A DNA stretch of 64,000 nucleotides from Nannocystis exedens (GTDB lineage: Bacteria; Myxococcota_A; Polyangia; Polyangiales; Polyangiaceae): the NCBI GenBank assembly GCA_945861885.1, contig CAMAVR010000004.1, forward strand, positions 1 through 64,000, read 5' to 3'. Positions 61,534 to 64,000 of this stretch are shown piece by piece (within the stretch, counting starts at the first letter, position 1; each line of letters opens with the position of its first letter). Both the position numbers and the translations under genes were made by a program. The notes under the pieces were generated by a model. It ran no database searches. It was not told the origin of the DNA and saw only the letters and a program-made list of their open reading frames with translations.

Positions 61534-62901
61534 TTAATTCCCCTCCCAGCGTAAACTCTCGCCCATCACGTTGGCGATCTTTTGCTGGTTCTGCCCTAGT
61601 GTGTTGCTCAAATAGAGCCCGCCACGCGACGAGAAAAACGCGACGGTCCTTCCGTCGGTCGGCGAACAGGCGGGGTACGTGTTTGACCCTTGATCTTGCG
61701 TTAACCTGCGCATCGTCGACACATCGCCCGAAGGGTCGACGCTAAAAATATCCCATGTCCCCGCATCGCGCCCCATAAACAAAATGCGCGTCCCACCGCT
61801 CTCGGAATCTACGCACCAGACCGGCGCCATGTTGTACGTCCCCCGCGGGCTCACGCGTTTTCCGTCGACGTAAATCTGCGGCGTCCCCCCATGATTCGAA
61901 ACGTATGCGAGCTGGCCGTTTGGCCCGAACGCCGGGTGGGTATTGAGGCCTCCAGATGTCACTTTTGTGAGATTTGTCCCGTCGGCCGCGCCGCGATAGA
62001 TGTCGGTCTGGCCGCCTTGCGAAACCACAAAAGCGGCTTTTTGCCCTTGAAATGCGACACCAAACAGCAACCCGGGGTGATTGAGAAACGGCTGTGGACT
62101 GCCCACCCGGTAAATCCAGTAGGCGCCGGTCGGTAGCCCCGCCGAATAGTAAACGCCGCCCGGGCCGATCACCGGCGCGAGCGCGACCGACGATACAGCG
62201 TCAAGCTTTGTCGCTCCGTAGCCATCGCTGTCGATAGAAAAAATACCGCGCTGCCCGCGCCCGATCGGCGCACTGTAGACAAGCCGCGCGCCAAAACTGC
62301 CGGGCGAACCGGTAAACCACTTGATCACGTCGTTCGCGAACTGGTGCACTTCGCCTCGGACCTGGCTACTGGCGAAATCACGGCTGCCGGTAGGATCGGC
62401 CGCAGTTGGAGCGGGAGCGCTTAAAACTTCGACCGGCCCACGCGCAATGACAAACAGCTTCATTTCGACGCGCCATCTAGAACCGCCGCGCGGCGTCACG
62501 CGAATTTTTACGACCGCATCAGCGCCAACATTGCGCCACGACTCAAGGTTCACCCGCATCCCCTCGTTAGGATTCGCGGTAAAACTCTTAGGATCGAGCA
62601 CATCAAACAAGCTCGACAAAACAAAGTCGTGCGAAAGTGTCGATGCAACCATCTGCGACATGCTGTCAACGCCGCCACCAGCAACCGCAATCTTCAAAAG
62701 CGCCCGATTCCCCCCAGCAACAACAACTTCAGTAACAGGACGCGAGTCAACCGTAGCGCGAACAGAAGCACGCGAAGAACTCTGAGCCAAACCCGACCCA
62801 GCAAACATAAAAAAGGCCAAAGCCAACATCCAACCCGTAAACGTGCCCGTGCCCGTAAACGTGCCCGGTTTTTTCCGCCTCTTCGTACCTATCTGGTGCA
62901 T
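61534..62901 (-). CDS. tolB: Tol-Pal system protein TolB
   Basis: This is a 455-residue periplasmic protein with an alpha/beta N-terminal domain (FVLSSLFDVLDP, WRNVGADAVVKI) and a six-bladed beta-propeller (blades recognisable by FSIDSDGYGATKL, FGPNGQLAYVSNHGGTPQIY, DIFSVDPSGDVSTMRRLT, YPACSPTDGRTVAFFSSRGG). It links Pal and TolA during outer-membrane constriction. The ATG at 62901 has GGAG 10 bases ahead and overlaps the upstream gene by 13 bases. The n-region of its signal peptide (KPGTFTGTGTFTG) is encoded by the GGGCAC/GTTTAC repeat. A Met at codon 25 would skip the repeat. Confidence 0.9.
   Translation of the reverse strand: MHQIGTKRRKKPGTFTGTGTFTGWMLALAFFMFAGSGLAQSSSRASVRATVDSRPVTEVVVAGGNRALLKIAVAGGGVDSMSQMVASTLSHDFVLSSLFDVLDPKSFTANPNEGMRVNLESWRNVGADAVVKIRVTPRGGSRWRVEMKLFVIARGPVEVLSAPAPTAADPTGSRDFASSQVRGEVHQFANDVIKWFTGSPGSFGARLVYSAPIGRGQRGIFSIDSDGYGATKLDAVSSVALAPVIGPGGVYYSAGLPTGAYWIYRVGSPQPFLNHPGLLFGVAFQGQKAAFVVSQGGQTDIYRGAADGTNLTKVTSGGLNTHPAFGPNGQLAYVSNHGGTPQIYVDGKRVSPRGTYNMAPVWCVDSESGGTRILFMGRDAGTWDIFSVDPSGDVSTMRRLTQDQGSNTYPACSPTDGRTVAFFSSRGGLYLSNTLGQNQQKIANVMGESLRWEGN
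62834..62868. repeat. Dispersed GGGCAC/GTTTAC repeat, copy 3 (in tolB)
   Basis: This is the reverse complement of the arrangement at 86-120: 12-mer, 6-mer, 12-mer, GGG, and even the flanking CC and T-run (A-run on the other strand) agree. It is in frame at the 5' end of tolB and read as Gly-Thr-Phe-Thr units. Confidence 0.9.
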
Positions 62902-63704
62902 CTAGACCCATCTCCATGCGTGTCGCCCGTTAGCGTAATCGCTACGTTGCGTGCGCGGTAATTCCCCTCGATTTCAGGAGGAGGCTCTGGCAGCGGCGTT
63001 TTGTCGTCGACCAGTTTCATGAACATCGACTTTGCCGAATCGTCGAACAGCGGATTGCCACTCGCGCGCATAGGCTCGCCTCGAACGTGCCAAATGACCA
63101 TATTCTTCGCGATTCTGATCTCAAACGTCACGCATAGTCGATTGGCCTCCCCTTGCGAAATCACCGTCGGATATTGCCATCGCTCGTGAAGCCAAGCGCT
63201 CAGGAGCGCCGCGTAGAGATCGCCCGCGCGCACTTTCGATGGATCGGTCTCCGTCCCCCCTTGAACGCCGAGGGCGCTCCCTTCGCGCTGTGTCTCTTTT
63301 TTGGGCTTTTCGGCGAACGGCTCGCTGTTTGCGATCAGACGCTCGAGGTCGCTCTCTTTCGTCTTCGGAGGGGGCGCTTTTTTTGGCGGCGCGCTCTTTT
63401 TTATCGGCTCTTCACGCGACGCTACAACATCAGGTTTCGGCGCGGTGCGCTCCTCTGGCACGATGCGATCGGGGAGTTTTTTTAGGTCGATCGGCTTTCC
63501 GAGCTGGAGGAGCGTTGCTGCGATCGCCGGCTTTGCGACGAGCGGCTTATCGTCGTGGTCGACGCTTGGAAAGATCGATTGAGCGATGATCACCACCACC
63601 GGAATGGCATGAAGCGCGAGCGCGAGCGCAATGCCGAACGCGATTTCATCGCCGACATACGACGGGCGAAGCCATTTCGGAATAGTGAAAGTATACCGTC
63701 TCAT
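62889..63704 (-). CDS. TolA/TonB-like energy transducer
   Basis: This is a 271-residue protein with one N-terminal membrane helix (FGIALALALHAIPVVVIIAQ), a Pro/Lys-rich periplasmic linker (KKSAPPKKAPPPKTKE), and a C-terminal domain of the TonB/TolA type (AALLSAWLHERWQYPTVI...LCVTFEIRIAKNMVIWHVRG). Its position between exbD/tolR and tolB indicates TolA function. The start overlaps the exbD stop as ATGA. Confidence 0.82.
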   Translation of the reverse strand: MRRYTFTIPKWLRPSYVGDEIAFGIALALALHAIPVVVIIAQSIFPSVDHDDKPLVAKPAIAATLLQLGKPIDLKKLPDRIVPEERTAPKPDVVASREEPIKKSAPPKKAPPPKTKESDLERLIANSEPFAEKPKKETQREGSALGVQGGTETDPSKVRAGDLYAALLSAWLHERWQYPTVISQGEANRLCVTFEIRIAKNMVIWHVRGEPMRASGNPLFDDSAKSMFMKLVDDKTPLPEPPPEIEGNYRARNVAITLTGDTHGDGSRCTR

Positions 63705-64000
63705 TTCACGGCGAGCGGGTCGGTGATCATCCCTAGTTTGTCGACGCCGGCATTACGGGCCGCCGCCATCACTCGAAGCACGACGCCGTAGCGGACATTT
63801 TCGTCGGCTTGCACATAGAGCTCTTTTTCGGCTTTTAAGCGCGAATTTGCTTTCAATTTCTCTTCGACGGCGCCAGTAATTTCATCTTTTCCGAGAAACA
63901 CGTGCTCATCGACCGTTACGACGACCATCATCTTCGAGTCGTCGGCCTGCATCGGCGCGCTCTTTGCTTTCGGCAAATCGACTTCGACGCCCGTCGTCAT
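63701..64000 (-). CDS. ExbD/TolR proton-channel component (5' end outside window)
   Basis: Only the C-terminal 99 residues are in the window. TTGVEVDLPKAKSAP followed by VVVTVDEHVFL is the periplasmic part that follows the membrane helix in ExbD/TolR, so the ATG at the window edge is an internal Met. The N-terminal helix with its key Asp lies beyond 64000. It works with ExbB/TolQ to power the TolA-like protein encoded next to it. Confidence 0.88.
   Translation of the reverse strand: MTTGVEVDLPKAKSAPMQADDSKMMVVVTVDEHVFLGKDEITGAVEEKLKANSRLKAEKELYVQADENVRYGVVLRVMAAARNAGVDKLGMITDPLAVK

Noticed and set aside
63701..64000. Complete 99-residue ExbD protein
   Set aside because: The sequence begins in the periplasmic part of the family and lacks the membrane helix; the gene continues past the window.

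Overview
This window comes from a bacterial chromosome of moderately high GC, most likely a deltaproteobacterium-like member of the Myxococcota (Polyangiales-like). That assignment is inferred from the gene set: many species-specific lipoproteins (several Cys-rich), an alternative complex III plus caa3 oxidase operon, a hybrid-kinase/c-di-GMP cluster, an orphan type III-type ATPase and TolB/ExbD envelope genes. No rRNA, tRNA, CRISPR array, prophage or recognisable transposase was seen. Most genes lie on the minus strand and many are joined by 4-base ATGA/GTGA stop-start overlaps.

Layout. 0-9 kb: AAA ATPase of the DUF4143 type, lipoprotein with a glutaredoxin-like domain, ABC-F ATPase, FliI/SctN-like ATPase, DnaJ, a methyltransferase-like/coiled-coil protein and a membrane protein. 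9-18 kb: large lipoprotein, Rep/PcrA-type helicase, small AAA ATPase, alpha/beta hydrolase, a 373-bp element bounded by perfect 57-bp inverted repeats, prolyl-tRNA synthetase and a serpin lipoprotein. 18.4-31.4 kb: one long respiratory operon, actABCDEF, a small membrane protein, SCO, coxBACD, which would carry electrons from quinol through alternative complex III to a caa3-type cytochrome c oxidase. 31.5-37 kb: birA-nadC, a Cys-rich lipoprotein, a fused aroK-aroB and another lipoprotein. 37-45 kb: signalling block with a Fic protein, REC-GGDEF-EAL protein, histidine kinase, hybrid kinase with HPt, and FIST sensor protein. 45-53 kb: lipA, 3-hydroxyacyl-CoA dehydrogenase plus enoyl-CoA hydratase, two exported proteins with papain-like signatures, greB, a methyltransferase and phosphatidylserine decarboxylase. 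53-64 kb: HExxH metallopeptidase with a DUF4175-like membrane protein, two tandem lipoproteins with lipin/Nir2-like LNS2 domains, a LIC_10091-like lipoprotein, then tolB, a TolA/TonB-like gene and exbD/tolR, the last cut by the window end.

Most notable: (1) a dispersed repeat built from the 6-mers GGGCAC and GTTTAC sits at gene edges at three distant sites; it encodes the C-terminus of LipA, part of the TolB signal peptide, and lies directly after the stop of the first ATPase gene. (2) Two tandem surface-type lipoproteins carry an all-beta plus LNS2 module resembling the C-terminal part of metazoan PITPNM/Nir2 proteins, with an intact DxDxT motif. (3) The 57-bp inverted-repeat element. (4) A FIST/hybrid kinase/c-di-GMP cluster next to a Fic gene with its own candidate operator. 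All functions are read from sequence motifs and remembered family features; no database search was run.
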